From positions 25,001-89,000 of the forward strand of contig JAKZAP010000008.1 of assembly GCA_023053575.1 (NCBI GenBank): a DNA stretch of 64,000 nucleotides, in the 5' to 3' direction. Positions 24,091 through 36,030 of the stretch are shown piece after piece. How positions within the stretch are numbered: position 1 is the stretch's first letter; each line of letters starts with the position of its first letter. Both the position numbers and the translations under genes were made by a program. Origin of the DNA: Branchinecta lynchi. Taxonomy: Eukaryota > Arthropoda > Branchiopoda > Anostraca > Branchinectidae. The notes below the pieces were generated by a model that saw only the letters and a program-made list of their open reading frames with translations, was not told the DNA's origin and searched no databases.

Positions 24091-24667
24091 TCACATAAAT
24101 AAAACAGAAAAACGAGGTTTTCGGGTTTTTTTCTTGATCAGCTAGTTACTCCTCCAAGATGATGTGCGAGGGATAGATAAAATTTCGGATATTTCGGTTG
24201 CACTGTGCTTCTTTTAGCGCAAAAGGAAAGACTGTTGATTGACCACAGTCGCCTGCCGTTTCGATATGGAAATATAATCTGTCACATAATTGGCCACATG
24301 TTCCCCGTAAGCTTGACGAATATATGGTTTGAAGCCAAGCTGACCATTCATTTCAAATAAAATAGAACAAATGAGATTTTCGGGGTTTTTTCTTGATCAG
24401 CTAGTTACCCCTCCAAGATGATGTGCGAGAGATAGATAAAATTTCGGATATTTCGGTTGCATTTCTGTCAAACCGTCCTCAGCGAAAGAAACAAAACTAA
24501 ATCATAAAATCCACCACAATCACTACAGGAAAACGACGCAGGACGAACCGACAATAAGACGACATGTACGTCATTTTTTGCAGCGCAAAAGGAAAGACTG
24601 TTGATTGGTCACATTCGCCTGCCGTTTCGATATGGAAATATAATATGTCACACAATTGGCCAAATGA
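24091..24667. repeat. Direct duplication, second copy with an insertion of about 110 bp
   Basis: Copy 1 (24,091-24,302) and copy 2 (24,351-24,667) share TTCTTGATCAGCTAGTTAC, CCTCCAAGATGATGTGCGAG, CGCAAAAGGAAAGACTG and CCGTTTCGATATGGAAATA at high identity. Copy 2 carries extra sequence between about 24,465 and 24,578. It has no frame. Confidence 0.8.
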
Positions 24668-25700
24668 AATGGTAGGATCCAGGAACGGAAGTCTTCGTAG
24701 GGCATTGTATCGGGTCTTTAAGTCTATTTGGCCCGGTCAGTAATGTGCCTGCCAAGTTTTATCGTCCTTAGCACATCTGGAAGTATCCTATCTCGCGATC
24801 ACCAGAACTCTGGGTAACCCCCTCCATCTTCCCCAAAACAGCCCCGATATGATCAGGCTCTGTCAAGAACTTATCTAATGCTTATGCTTGCTCTTCCAAT
24901 CAAATTCCATCACGATCCCTCGACACTAAGCATTTCACAAGAATTTCGGTGCCCCATCCACCCCCCCACCCCCAAGTATCGGATCCGGTCCGGACTTTAC
25001 ACGGAACATCTGAGACAGTAGCTCTATCCGCTTGCCAAGTTTTATTTAAATCCGATCACCCGTTCAAAAGTTATAAACGCTACAAGAATCCGTATTCCCC
25101 ATCCCTTCAGTCCCCCACGATGTTCGGATCGTGTAAACGACTATTCTCAAGTCGGTCAATTCAGATCCCTCGTATTCCAGCCGAGTTTCATCATCCTATT
25201 ACACCAGGAAGTACAGAACTCGCTGGATCACCAGCAGTGCCCGAATCCGATCCGGTTATATCAATAGGACTTGCGCTTGTTCTTCCCACCAAGTTTCATC
25301 ACGATCCCTCCGCTCTAGCGTTTTCCAAAATTTCCGGTTCCCCCTCCAACTCTCCCCAACGTCAACGGATCCGGTTCGGATTTGAAGTGGGTTTCCTGAG
25401 ACACGAGATCTTTTCAAATATCAAGTTTCATAAGATCCAATCACCCGTTCAAAAGTTATAAATACCTCAATATTCTGGATTCCCCCTCCCTCCACTCCCT
25501 CCACGATGCTCGGACCGGGGGAGTAACTATTTCCAGCTTAATCAAAAATTAATGTGGGGTCCCTGATTTGCCTGCCAAGTTTCGTCATTCTAGCTTATAT
25601 GGAAGTGTCCAAACTAGCAAAACCCGGACCGACCAACGGACGGACAAAAATTGCGATCGCTATATGGCACTTGGCCGAAGGGCAATTGCCATTAAAATTT
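24668..25700 (-). repeat. Family A array fragment
   Basis: The units carry CCAAGTTTCATC, GGATCCGGTCCGG, CCCGTTCAAAAGTTAT and AACTCCCCC in minus orientation. The fragment ends near 25,665 with GCTATATGGCACTTGG, as in the right arm, but the terminal hairpin is degenerate. The long open frame 24,949-25,461 is a product of the low-stop repeat and not a gene. Confidence 0.75.
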
Positions 25701-27104
25701 TCATCTCCTTTGAAGCTGGACAAATTGTCTATTTTTACGGAATCCGGCAGGTTGACCTAAGAAAACCCTGAGAAACTCTAAGCTAGTTTCAGGGCAAGTA
25801 ATCGTGCCCCAGACAGACATCCAAAAGCACAATCATTAGAACCTAAAAAGCTACTGCTACCCAGCCACGTGCAAAAGAACACAGATAATAACATAGGTCG
25901 CATCCATTATTTTCCAACGAGATTTGCTGAGATACTTCAAAGAAAACGCCGTAAACAGGATGGACAGGCTGCTTGTACTGTTCTTTTGCTTTATGTTCTT
26001 ACTACCGAGAACTGGTTTGAAAAATTGGTCTGTCTTGCGGTGTTCTACAGTCAAGGTGCATCCATCCATATTCGAGCAGTTACTGTCATACTATTTCAGG
26101 TATGAAGACAATTCCGCCCATAGTAGTGGTACTGGATACACGAGGGCCTCAAACATCTTACACCCAATTAAATTTCATGATTCGAAACTTTGCCCTCTCC
26201 GTATGGGAAATAATAAAGTAAAATAAAGTGAAGTAAGGAATTCTAGTCATGTGGTACCCTTTACGGTTTCAGCAAAGAGGTTTTCCTCATAAAAATAATC
26301 CTGAAGCGTGACTGTTGTGACTGCAATCTGCTGCCAAGTGGGGGTTTCCCTTGCACGCGTTGCAGAATGTTTTAGATACTTAGTGTAAGATCAAAGTTAA
26401 TCTAATCTAATCAAAGGAGGGCAAAACATAAGTAAACAAACTTCTCAGCTGTTTCTTTTTTCCTTGGGTAAAGCCATCGGCACCACCGGTTGAAGCAAAC
26501 AATGCTCACAGGCTGGGACGAAGACTGCTTAGGCAAAGGTGGCTGGGGCGAAGAGGGCGTGGGACGAAGACAGCTGGGAGGACGACCGCTGGGGCGAAGA
26601 AGGCTGAGACAAAGACCGCAGGGCAGCGAAAGCTGTGACCAAGACGGCCGGGGCGGAGCGTACAAACAATTTTTCGGTTTCTGTCCCGTTTGTTTCGTTG
26701 AACCTAAAATATGGCAAAATATAAGTCGTTATATTACCAGAGTACACAATCTGATTTAAACAAGAGCTGAAAGCTCATGTGACCCTTGCAACAGTAGTCA
26801 GCATGTTCATCCAATAAGGTTTGCACTTCTTCCTCCCAGGATCCCATTCAGCGGAATATTGTGCTGATATAGTAGACCTTGAAAGATTAGTTCATTCCTT
26901 GATGACTGTTTCAGAATCTATAATAGACTATTACCAGATTACACAATCTGATTTGAACTCAAGCTAAAAGCTCATCTGAGTTGCGTTTTATTTGAAGTTC
27001 ATAGTACAGCGGACTGTTCGTTGTCCTTTTATGCGCCAGCGGGCAGTACGGTGGGAAGGCGCGGGATGCCCAATGCCGTTGTATTTGCCAGCGGGCCGTC
27101 CGCT
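25701..27104. other. Intergenic DNA with a minisatellite and short duplications
   Basis: Bases 26,510-26,650 are a GC-rich degenerate minisatellite of GGCTGGG-CGAAGA-type units. The phrase ATTACCAGAGTACACAATCTG with AGCTGAAAGCTCATGTGA at 26,735-26,790 returns at about 26,932-26,985; it includes the AGAGCT-AGCTCAT family A end motif. No gene is seen. Confidence 0.45.
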
Positions 27105-27310
27105 GAGTTCAGTTCAGTTTATTTCTTACGACCAAAATACATTTAACTATGTTGCCAGTACCCGCCCCAAGAAAGGTACAAAAAAGCACGTACAAATTGG
27201 GCGGGTACATAAAACTTATTTCCTAACTAATAATTAACTAGAAACAAAACATAACAGAGAAGAGCACTAAAATAAGAAATAAGAACCAATCTCTCAGGTC
27301 TGCCTGCCAG
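27105..27310 (-). mobile_element. Probable LINE or SINE 3' end with a short-repeat tail
   Basis: On the minus strand the sequence ends AATAAACTGAACTGAACTC, the polyadenylation-like motif followed by a pentamer repeat that is typical of non-LTR element 3' ends. Its body (27,130-27,300) has no intact frame. Confidence 0.45.
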
Positions 27311-27539
27311 TCCCACCCGTTAAATCAATTTTCCATTAGCAAGGTAATGACAACTGCAATAAACCAATTTGTAGCAGACTAATGTCCCTTTGTCACAATT
27401 CACTAATATGATCATCGATCATATGACAAAACAGTCCAGTTTCCAACTGTTCATTAAATATTCAAGTACGTCGCGTCGTCTCGTTTGTTGATGTTACGCA
27501 AATCCTCATCCATAGATATATCTCCCCAAATATACAAGA

Positions 27540-28990
27540 GTTGACTTGAGACCTGTCATGGACGAACTTAACTCATGGGAAATCTGGGCACAGCTGCCTA
27601 TGAACGGGAGGGGGGGGGGGGGGGGGGGGGGTCGGGACCCATCACAATACATTTACACCTTTTTTTTCAAGGATACCAGCTTAGAGTTTGATTCCAGTCA
27701 CGGGTCAAAAACTTTGTTCATGGAAAATTTTGGGCCCACTTACCCATGAACGGGGAGGGCGGCGGTGGTTCAACTCTCCGGCGGTCCCTATGATCCAAAA
27801 GCACAAAGGAATTGCATCGCCTTATCTCCAGTTATTGTGAAATTAAAAACACCTCAAGTATACCAGCTTAGAGTTTGATTCCAGTCACGGGTCAAAAACT
27901 TTTTTTCATGGGCAATTTGGGCACACTTGCCCATGGAACGGGGAGGGCAGCGGTGGTTCAAATCTCCCCGGTCCCTGTGATCCAAAAGCACAAATGAATT
28001 TCATCGCCTTATCTCCAGTTATTGTCAAATTAAAAACATAAAAAATTGGCAATCTGGGCCCAATTGCCCCTGAACCAAGTGGGGGTGGGGTTTTGGACCC
28101 GCAATAAGTAAAAAGAGACCCCAATGGTTACAATCCTACCAAGCTTCAACTTGATACCTGTTGATTCCTGGCAAGGGTAACGAACTGTACTCCTGGGCAA
28201 TAGCAATCTGGTCCCAGTTGCCGATGAACTGGGTGGGTGGGGGTGGTGCAACTTTTAAGTCAATTTCCCAGTCCTAGGATCTACACTTCCAAGGAATTGC
28301 ATTGTCCTATGTCGAGTTCTGATCAAGTTATGAACTTTATTCACTGGGCAATCTGGGCCCATTTGCCCCTGAATCGGGTTGGGGTGTGGGGGGACCCCCG
28401 GTGAATTTAGGGAAGTTGGAGGGGGGGCTGGAAATCCTGTGACACGCTCAGAGTGGAGGGGTTTGGATCAAACTTGGTGGGACGAACAAACACGAGCCCT
28501 AAGTACATGACAGAGCCGGACCGGATCCGGGTACTTTCAAGGGAGTTGGAGGGGGGGGCCGGAATTCCAGTGATCGCCAATCAAGGTACTTCCCGATGTG
28601 CTAAGACGTTAACATTTTGCTGTCACATTCAGAAGCGTTTCTAGTCAAAACGTTTTTTTTTTGGGGGGGGGGGAGGCTAGGTACTTACCGACCGGGTCGT
28701 CACATTTATTGACTGTTTTTGCAGAGAAATGACTTGTTTTGAGGTAGAAACGCTTGTTTTGACAAAAATCAACTGATTCAATAAAAAAAACCGACTGTGT
28801 GTTAAGAAAAATTGACTATTCTTCCCTGCCCCCCCCCCCACCATACTTTTCCCGGTTCATATTAGAGATCCGATTAAATTGACTCAGAAACTGTCACTTA
28901 CCATATCCGACCACCCTGGAAGGGGGGAGGGAAAATTCGGAAACTTGAGGCATGTAGGCTATAACTTTCGAACCGGTGCATGCCTCTGAT
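27540..28990 (+). repeat. Family A-type array
   Basis: Five units marked GGGCCCA-TT-CCC-TGAAC-GGG (about 27,731, 27,918, 28,056, 28,210 and 28,354) pass into standard family A units (TGGTGGGACGAACAA, CCGGACCGGATCCGG, GGGAGTTGGAGG). G-runs of up to 24 occur at 27,609-27,632. There is no gene. Confidence 0.7.
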
Positions 28991-29226
28991 GTTTTATTTC
29001 TGATCCGGATTGGTTTTCTTGGTCTCGTTAAATTGCTGACCTTAACCGGAAAACAAAAGATACCCTGTTATGACCACGAAGGGACGGTAATCGTTTGTAC
29101 CTCAAGGGTTCAAAAATGATCTGTTCCACTTAATGTGCGAATCTTAACCGCAAAGTGAAAATATATTTTTTACCAAAAGATACATTTTCACCTTTTCCAT
29201 TTGTCCCCAATGATCCATGACCGTTT

Positions 29227-29790
29227 CAATCAATCAATCAATCAAGTTTAATCCAAATATCTAAAAGCTAGAAGTGGAATACAAATTTACGAAATACACA
29301 GACACGAAACAAATTGACTAATACACTTATAAGATTTTACCAGAAATTAGCAGGATATGGAGAAAACTGATTGCCAGTATTTCTCTCGGACCGACGCAAG
29401 GAAAACGGAAGGGGAGGGGGAATAGGTGGACCATCTGGGGACAACATATTATCTTAGCTCCAAATTTGAAAGAGTATTTCTGCGTTCAGTTAATTTAGGA
29501 ACGTCAAGCCTAATGAGAGCCTCTTCATATGAAATATTATGATCACCCAGAATGATTCTCACTGCTCTCTTTTGGGCATTTTCCAGGCGAGCAGAGATCT
29601 GCAGAAAGAGAAGAATGCCAACACGGTGAAAGCATTTTCTAAATGAGGACGGATATAAGTTTTAAAATAACAGAGGAGGCATTTAGTATTAGTTTGGGAG
29701 GCCGTATCTCTTGAGCAGAGATTGGCGCTGCTGAAGCACAGATGGTTAGCTAATTTGCGTGAGAAAAGGAGAGCAAAGTACAAAATATAC
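29227..29790 (-). mobile_element. 5'-truncated LINE with a reverse transcriptase remnant
   Basis: On the minus strand a frameshifted open region reads CYFKTYIRPHLENAFTVL and, in the next frame, RLENAQKRAVRIILGDHN, YEEALIRLDVPKLTERRNT. This matches the C-terminal part of CR1/L2/Jockey-type reverse transcriptases (RPHLEYA-PVW, EKVQRRA-R-I, Y-ERL--L-L--L--RR). The 3' tail is (TTGA)n, seen on the plus strand as CAATCAATCAATCAATCAAG. It is a decayed relic, copied in part at 5,100-5,430. Confidence 0.82.
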
Positions 29791-30155
29791 TTTTGACCAA
29801 ACGACAAATTCTGATGAGTAAGGATCGTCACGGATTTCTGGCAGCTGAATTTGCGTACTCTGAAGCCTTGGTCGGCCAAGATCCTTAAAGTGCACATTAT
29901 AACTGCAAAATGTAGAAACATCCAAACGATAGATTTGTATGATTCCCAAGGGCCCATGATCATTTGTTTCTCAAGGGTTTTGCTTACTAAGGTTTATAAT
30001 AAACCCAGGATCGTTTGACAAACTCCCACAGTTTCAAGTCAAGAGAATAACCCACTTTCCACTACCACCTACGCTAGACCCTGATTTTCGCTCGCACTAG
30101 TTTGTGGATTTCAAGTATTCGGGAAAAAATCTAAGCCACTTATAACATCTATCAG

Positions 30156-30361
30156 GTCGTAAGGAAGCCCTGAACTTGAGTCATAGTCATGCGAAAGCTG
30201 GATTGCGACCGCACTCTACCCCAGCGACACTTTTGTGGCTCGAGGAAAACTACGAAATCGCGGAAGGGGTGTGCGTCCCAAGAAATACGTTATATCTACA
30301 CTATGTGGACTTCTGCAGCAAGCATGGTATGCAACCAGTAAACGCTGCTAGTTTTGGAAAG
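30156..30361 (+). CDS. rfx4: RFX4-like exon 1: first half of the RFX DNA-binding domain
   Basis: This exon encodes the N-terminal helices of the RFX winged-helix domain: PHSTPATL, then [26 protein letters not shown] and finally [10 protein letters not shown]. The last block is nearly invariant in the RFX family. The donor is AAAG/GTAAGA, leaving phase 0 after Lys. The acceptor is less certain. The best AG is at 30,154-30,155 (tctatcag), which would bring in two bases of a split codon; an in-frame stop at 30,143-30,145 limits any extension. There is no ATG in a suitable place, so this is an internal exon and the start codon lies upstream. Confidence 0.88.
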
Positions 30362-31141
30362 GTAAGATCAAAGATTTTTTTTTATTTTAAGTTGTGGACG
30401 GTAACTGAAATTTTAAATCCTCTGATTTCGGTCGCTGAAGGTTTAAATACAAGATAGAACAAAATTTTAGAAAGTTTCCAACTATATTCCTGCTTTCGAG
30501 ATTTAGAGAACCCATGCCAGCATTTATGCTTCTTTGCTCACTTTCTCTTGTCTCATCGCTTATTCTGGTCTCATTTTTTCGGATTTTGTTCCCAGGTTAT
30601 TCAGTACTTTTTGCCGCTACACATTGCTCCGAAAATCGTGAGTCACTGTCAAAACTAACGGGTGAAATTTTGAAGCCAAAGTTGCATCAGAATTATTTAA
30701 AAGAATTTTAAATGCTGAAATCCGAGGGTGAAATTGCAAGTGGGAAAACATCATTTGTCATGTTTTGCTTAGAGTATAAAGTAACTTAAAAGATTGCCAA
30801 GAACTGGAACTATTCTTATTCTGGAAAATCCTGGGAGTATAGACTTCCCAAAAGGCAAGGATGAATCTATCAATTGAATCTGGTGCCTGTAATTCTAGGA
30901 ACAAGAAGGAATGAAAACCCAGAGTGAAATTCTCACACACAACAGGGACATTCCTCTGAATTAGTTAGAGTGTATGTCTGGTAGAGGGCCCCACCCCCAT
31001 TGTTTTGCGACTATGCTACTTCGGCTCAAGTCCATGGCATTCGCTTTCCGGATGGCGAGTTCCTTCGACAATTTAGACAAATGTGTGATGGACAAGCGCA
31101 TTCGGCTAGTTCTGTGACTTCAAGAGTACATTCATTTGTAG

Positions 31142-31281
31142 ATTATACGGCAACAGTTTCCACAGCTAACAACACGACGTCTTGGAACAAGAGGTCAATC
31201 AAGGTATCACTATTATGGGATTGCAATTCGGGAAACATCACAGTACTACGAGCTTATGTACTCGAAAAACAGTTTGCAAAG
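31142..31281 (+). CDS. rfx4: RFX4-like exon 2: DNA-recognition half of the RFX domain
   Basis: The exon begins at a TTTGTAG acceptor in phase 0 and reads [18 protein letters not shown], then [19 protein letters not shown] and [10 protein letters not shown]. The [17 protein letters not shown] block is the third helix and wing of the RFX fold, which carries most of the X-box contacts in the RFX1-DNA structure. RFX4 usually has Lys where this protein has Arg (SRYHYYG), a conservative change. The exon is 140 nt, ends CAAAG/GTAAGT in phase 2 and is followed by a 5.7-kb intron. Confidence 0.96.
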
Positions 31282-32269
31282 GTAAGTATCTATGAATGAA
31301 TGGATGAATGCATTTATTACCCATCAATTAAAAACAGGTGGAGCACAACAAAAGACAAAGCAAAAAAAGAAGAAACAGAAAACATTAATTCCTCCTAGTT
31401 ATTTCTCCTACTTTATAAGTAGTGAACTGAAAGACAAAAAAAGCTCTACCGCTCTAACACTGGGCTACCAATGAGCTGCTGAACCTCGCAAACCAATACA
31501 ATAGTCAGATAGAAGCTGGCAATAGGATCCGCGATCCCGCTCGAAGGCAAATTCATCTGCTCAGTAGATATCCCGTGTCAGGAAGACGATGGAGTCGTAG
31601 ACTTTCAAATTCAATCCAAAATTTGTTTCTGGTTTGTTTGTCATGGTACAAGCCCCTGTTTAAAGCGACAACTATGTAATATTTACTTCCTCCACGATCT
31701 TTACCACAGGCTTCTAAGGTTAAAGGACAACTCGCACTGTCTACTGTTTATATTCTCATCGAAGCACCAATATTCCAAAATAGTTGAATTTCCTAGGCTC
31801 TGCTTTCAACAAATCACCCACGGCTTTGTCTGTTTAGTCATTCACAAGTACCATTGAGTTCTAGCAATAGAGCTGAAAGCTCAAGTGGCACTTGCAAGGA
31901 GATTTAGCATTTGTTTCAGCTAAAGGTCGCGCACCGTGTGGACGTATGCAAAGAACTATGACATGTGCTTTCAGCAGCTATTAATCTGCATATGGATGGA
32001 TCATGCGTTCGAAAGTTATGTATGTGAAGTGTGTCACAAGCTACCAGGAACTCCTGCAACTCCCCTTACATTGACCAGGTCTGATCTGGGTCTGTAAAAA
32101 TACAAGGAAAGGACTTATGACTGCCGTGCCCGTCAAGTCCTGGTACAGATCCCTTCATTCTCTTACAGCCAAAATATTTGCGATATCCCCCCTCCAGCTC
32201 TTGCAACGGTCGCAACATTCAGTCCCGGGTAGGATAATTCGTCCGGTACCCTCAGCTACCAAAAATGCA

Positions 32270-32320
32270 CTACAGCCGAACCCAGGACCCTCCGCTCTAA
32301 CACTGGGCTACCAATGAGCT
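32270..32320 (-). repeat. tRNA-like promoter remnant (possible SINE head)
   Basis: The minus strand reads GCTCATTGGTAGCCCAGTG, then TTAGAGCGGAGG and TCCTGGGTTCGGCTG, resembling the A box and B box of tRNA-derived SINEs at about the right spacing. The other copy of the duplication (31,440) keeps only the A-box half. No cloverleaf could be completed, so this is not called a tRNA gene. Confidence 0.35.
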
Positions 32321-35224
32321 TATAAATATCGCAAACCACTACAATAGTCAGATAGAAGCAGCGGTAGGATCCGTGATCCCGCTCGAAGGCAAATTCATCT
32401 GGTCAGTAGATATCCCCGTGTCAGGAAGACATTGGAGTCGTGGACTTCCAAATTCAATCAAATTTATTTTTTACCCTCAGCTCCAAATCCCTTATCCCCC
32501 CCCCCCCCCCCCCTTCCAGTCGGACACACATGTCACATCTATTTAGTGTCGACTACCCCCCTCCAGCTATACCCGCCGAGATCTTCCATTTAGTTCACAC
32601 GCTGTGTTACAAATTTGACAGGAGAACCCCACCACCACCACACCCCTTTCAGCTCCCTCCACCTTGGTCGGGTGTGGTTCGGGCCGGCAGATACAAAATC
32701 TCAGGCATCTACTACCTACCACCCATCAAGTTTCACTCGATTCAAACCACCCAATAGGAACTTCAGCAGGTCACAAAATTCCCGCTCCTTGTAAGGATGC
32801 TACCCGGATAGTCGATGGGGGCATCGAATCGAGTCCTTTATTTGAATGACAGGTTTCATCGTCCTATCTTACATGGAAGAGACCAGACAAGGTGCCCCAT
32901 AAAACAAGAGCTAGAAGTTCATATTGCACTTGCAAGGTCGGGTCAGACAACGAAAGTGGAAATTTGTAAACTCGTCGGTATACTGTAATCATTTACAAGC
33001 AAATCCTTTGAGGCACAAATGACGATGGACCCTGGAACGCCAGCGTGTTCCAACGCCACCGTATGTTTTCCGCCACCCAGGAAATCTTGCATCATCAAGA
33101 GGATTAGTTGGGTCAGACGAAAGGGTCAAATATTTTGGTAGGTCCATCGCCACCGTACGTTTTCCGCCAACTCATTGGTGCAGGTAGCTGGCTCATGTGA
33201 TTCCAGGTCTAAATCCTTAAACACGAAGAGGCGTTTACCCCCACCAACGCTAACTCTACGTTAATCCTAGCGAATACGAAGACTGAGCTTAATGTTTCAA
33301 ATAATTATTCGTTTTAAGTTCAGCTAAAGAAACTATACAACTTCAACGACTCAAGGCCCCCAAACTATTGATATAAAATGGTGAGAAATCGCCCGATCCT
33401 TTTGGCGCTCGACACCCCATCAGAATATTAGGTCTGACAAGATTTGCCCCTACCCTCTAATCCTCTTGGGGACGTAAGATTTCCTGGGTGGCGGTATAAC
33501 ACCCTTTTCACATTTAAAGGTTTAAATCTGAAACTACCTGCACAGAATACCTCCACTACCTGAATTAAATGGTGGCGGAAAAGATATAGTGGCGGGAAAC
33601 TGCAGTTGCATTAGAACAATGCTACCAATTATTATTTCACACACTGCGACTATGATGCGCAGTTTGAGGTGGCTAAGAACTTGGTTTACGAGCAAATCCC
33701 TTGAGGCTCGAACGAACATGGGCCCTTGCGGATCATGGAAACGTATGTTTCGGTCAAATGTATTTTTTTTCCACTTTGCGGTTAAGGCATGAAGTTTAAG
33801 GCAGTTAGAAATTCATTGGTAAGTAAAACCCTGGGTCATGACCATGACCATGGGACCTTGGAGATTAAAAAAAATGTATCATTTGCTCAAAAGTATTTTT
33901 GTACTTTGCGGTTACGACGAATATTTTACGAATTCTTCTGTAAGCAAACAAAATTGTAAGCATTGCCTGTACCCAGTCCAGCTCTGTAAACGATTTAACT
34001 AGAGCATTTACTTGCTCTTCTCAACAAGTTCCATCCCAATCCCTCCAGTCTAAAGTGTCTTGAGATCCCGCCCCCATGAACTCCCCTCAAAATAGCAGGA
34101 TCCAATCCAGATCTGAAACGGAACATCAAAGACACTTGCTCTTGTCAATTATAAAGTTTCATTCGGAGCCGATCACCCTTTCGAAAGTTGTGCGAGACAG
34201 ATTACAAATTCCTTTACCTCCACCCCGCCCAAGATGCGTGATCGGTGACTATTAACTATTTCTAAGTCAATCAGGTCGGGTCCTGGATAAGCCTACCATG
34301 TATTATTGTACTCGCAAATCTGGAACTTTCTGAGATCGGGATCACTGGATCCCTCCCCCCCCCCGCCAAACTCCCCCCACAGTGTCTGGATTCGTTCTCG
34401 TTCTACAGACGCTGGATCTAGGACTTGTGCTTGTTCTTCCCACCCAGTTTCGTCTTAACCACTCCCCTCTAAGCGTGTCATGAGATTACCCGTCCCCCCT
34501 CCCCCCCCCCCCCAAGAGTTATCGGGTCTATTTCGGATCTAAAATGGAAGATAGGAGTAACTTGGCCATTCGAAATTTCAAGTTTCATTCAAATCACCCA
34601 TTCGAAAGTACTGCGTGACACAAACTCCAGATTCCTCATCCCCCCCCCCCATCTCATTGGTGGGATCGGGGTAGTGACTATTTCCAAATAAAGCTGGTCG
34701 GGTCCCTGACACTTCGCCGGACTTTCATCACCTAGTACATCTGAAAGTACCTGGACTTGAGATAACCGGAGTTCCGGAACTCCCCTACAGTGCTTGGATC
34801 CGGTCCTTTTTGTCCATGATGTATCTAGGCTTATGCGTGTTCTTCCCACAAAATTTCATCCCGATTTTTCCACCCTAAGCGTGTCACAAGATTCCCGGTT
34901 CCCCCTCCAACTCCCCTGTGACGGAGTCAGCCAGAAAGACGCCAGCCAATGAGAGAACAGCCATTCATTCCAGTTGTGGTTCATTACAGTGGTTGTTTTT
35001 AATTCAGTAACAAATCAGCTTTCGTGACGAACGGGCATTTCCTAGGGAGGTCACAATATCCCCCCAAGGTCATCGAATCCAGTTCAGAGTTAAAATGAGA
35101 CACCTAAAACACGACACGTTTCAAAGATAAAGTTTCATTAAGACCAGATCACATGTTCGAAAGTTAAAACGAAGTTAAAGATTTAAAGTTAAACGAAGTT
35201 TAAGAATTTGTTGGATTAGAATTT

Positions 35225-35572
35225 TATTTTAAGCTAGGTCTACCCACAGAAATATTAAAGATATGGTTCCAACTCCGGGCGAACTGTTTCCCATCAAGAA
35301 GTAGGAAAAAGGTTTTTGAAATGAAAAGGGTCTTTGCCAGTGGCCGAGTGTGCTTGCCGATTTTGTGGTGAGGTAGAAGAGAGTTTATAGGAGAGTTTAT
35401 ATTAGAGTTTAGGTCGTAGGAAATTTGGCGAATAGTAGAAGGGTAAAAAGAAGTGATCTTATTGCATGTAATTTTGAAGGTCAATTTTGTCAGTTAAGTG
35501 CGAGAATGAATATTGTTGTATGGCCCTTTGTTGGCTTTAATAAATTATTATTATTATTATTATTATACCTCA
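35225..35572 (+). mobile_element. LINE 3' end with an (ATT)n tail
   Basis: The segment ends GGCTTTAATAAATTATTATT followed by more ATT repeats, a typical non-LTR 3' end with a trinucleotide tail. Upstream, GTTGTATGGCCCTTTGTTGG is a short 3' UTR-like stretch. No intact frame remains. Confidence 0.6.
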
Positions 35573-35599
35573 CAATTCCGGAATCCCCTCCCCTGGTCG

Positions 35600-36030
35600 G
35601 CTTATTGACATTTTATTGGCCTTATATGTCGCCTCTTCTTGGCAAGGATCCTCTTCAGGCTCAAGCCGCTCAAGATGGAAAATAAACTTTTGGAAAAACA
35701 ACTAAAAGTTCTTCCTTAAGTATGTGATTTTTTTAATTTCTTCATGAATACTGCTTGAAAGTTGGTGCTGCAGTTATATTTTGGACACGGGTGCTTTTTT
35801 TGCTGCTCGGTTGTGTCGTTGAGGGTCGACCTTTTTTCTACCAGTTCAAGCAAGAATCTTTAGTGTGTTTTTTTTTCATCAGTTCCGCTTAAGGGGCTTG
35901 AGCCTGAGAAGGACCCTTACCAAGAAGCCAACTCCAGCTCCAATACAATGTACCTTCCGTATTCGTTTTGCAGTCAAATATAATTCGCAGTTAGCTTCGG
36001 CTAGCGGAATATTTACTAGTTTAAGGATGG
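35600..36030. mobile_element. Inverted-terminal element with degenerate hammerhead-like ends
   Basis: The left end (35,625-35,690, minus) has GAGCCTGAAGAGGATCCTTG and CCAAGAAG. The right end (35,895-35,945, plus) has GAGCCTGAGAAGGACCCTTA and CCAAGAAG. Both are followed outward by the family sequence (GCAGTCAAATATAATTCGCA at the right end). The GAAA core is lost at both ends. Confidence 0.6.

Noticed and set aside
30596..30637. A 42-nt exon-like segment (acceptor TTGTTCCCAG, donor GTGAGT, peptide VIQYFLPLHIAPKI) first considered as the exon after AASFGK
   Set aside because: The genuine exon at 31,142-31,281 encodes [18 protein letters not shown] with a clean acceptor and the correct phase; the 42-nt segment has no real RFX similarity.
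31000..31299. 99-residue open frame overlapping exon 2
   Set aside because: It is a shadow frame of the exon; the correct frame is shifted and gives the RFX wing.
33060..33545. Apparent hairpin MITE (CACCCAGGAAATCTTGC and its complement)
   Set aside because: The inverted segments occur in the wrong relative order for a single hairpin, so it is treated as rearranged repeat sequence.
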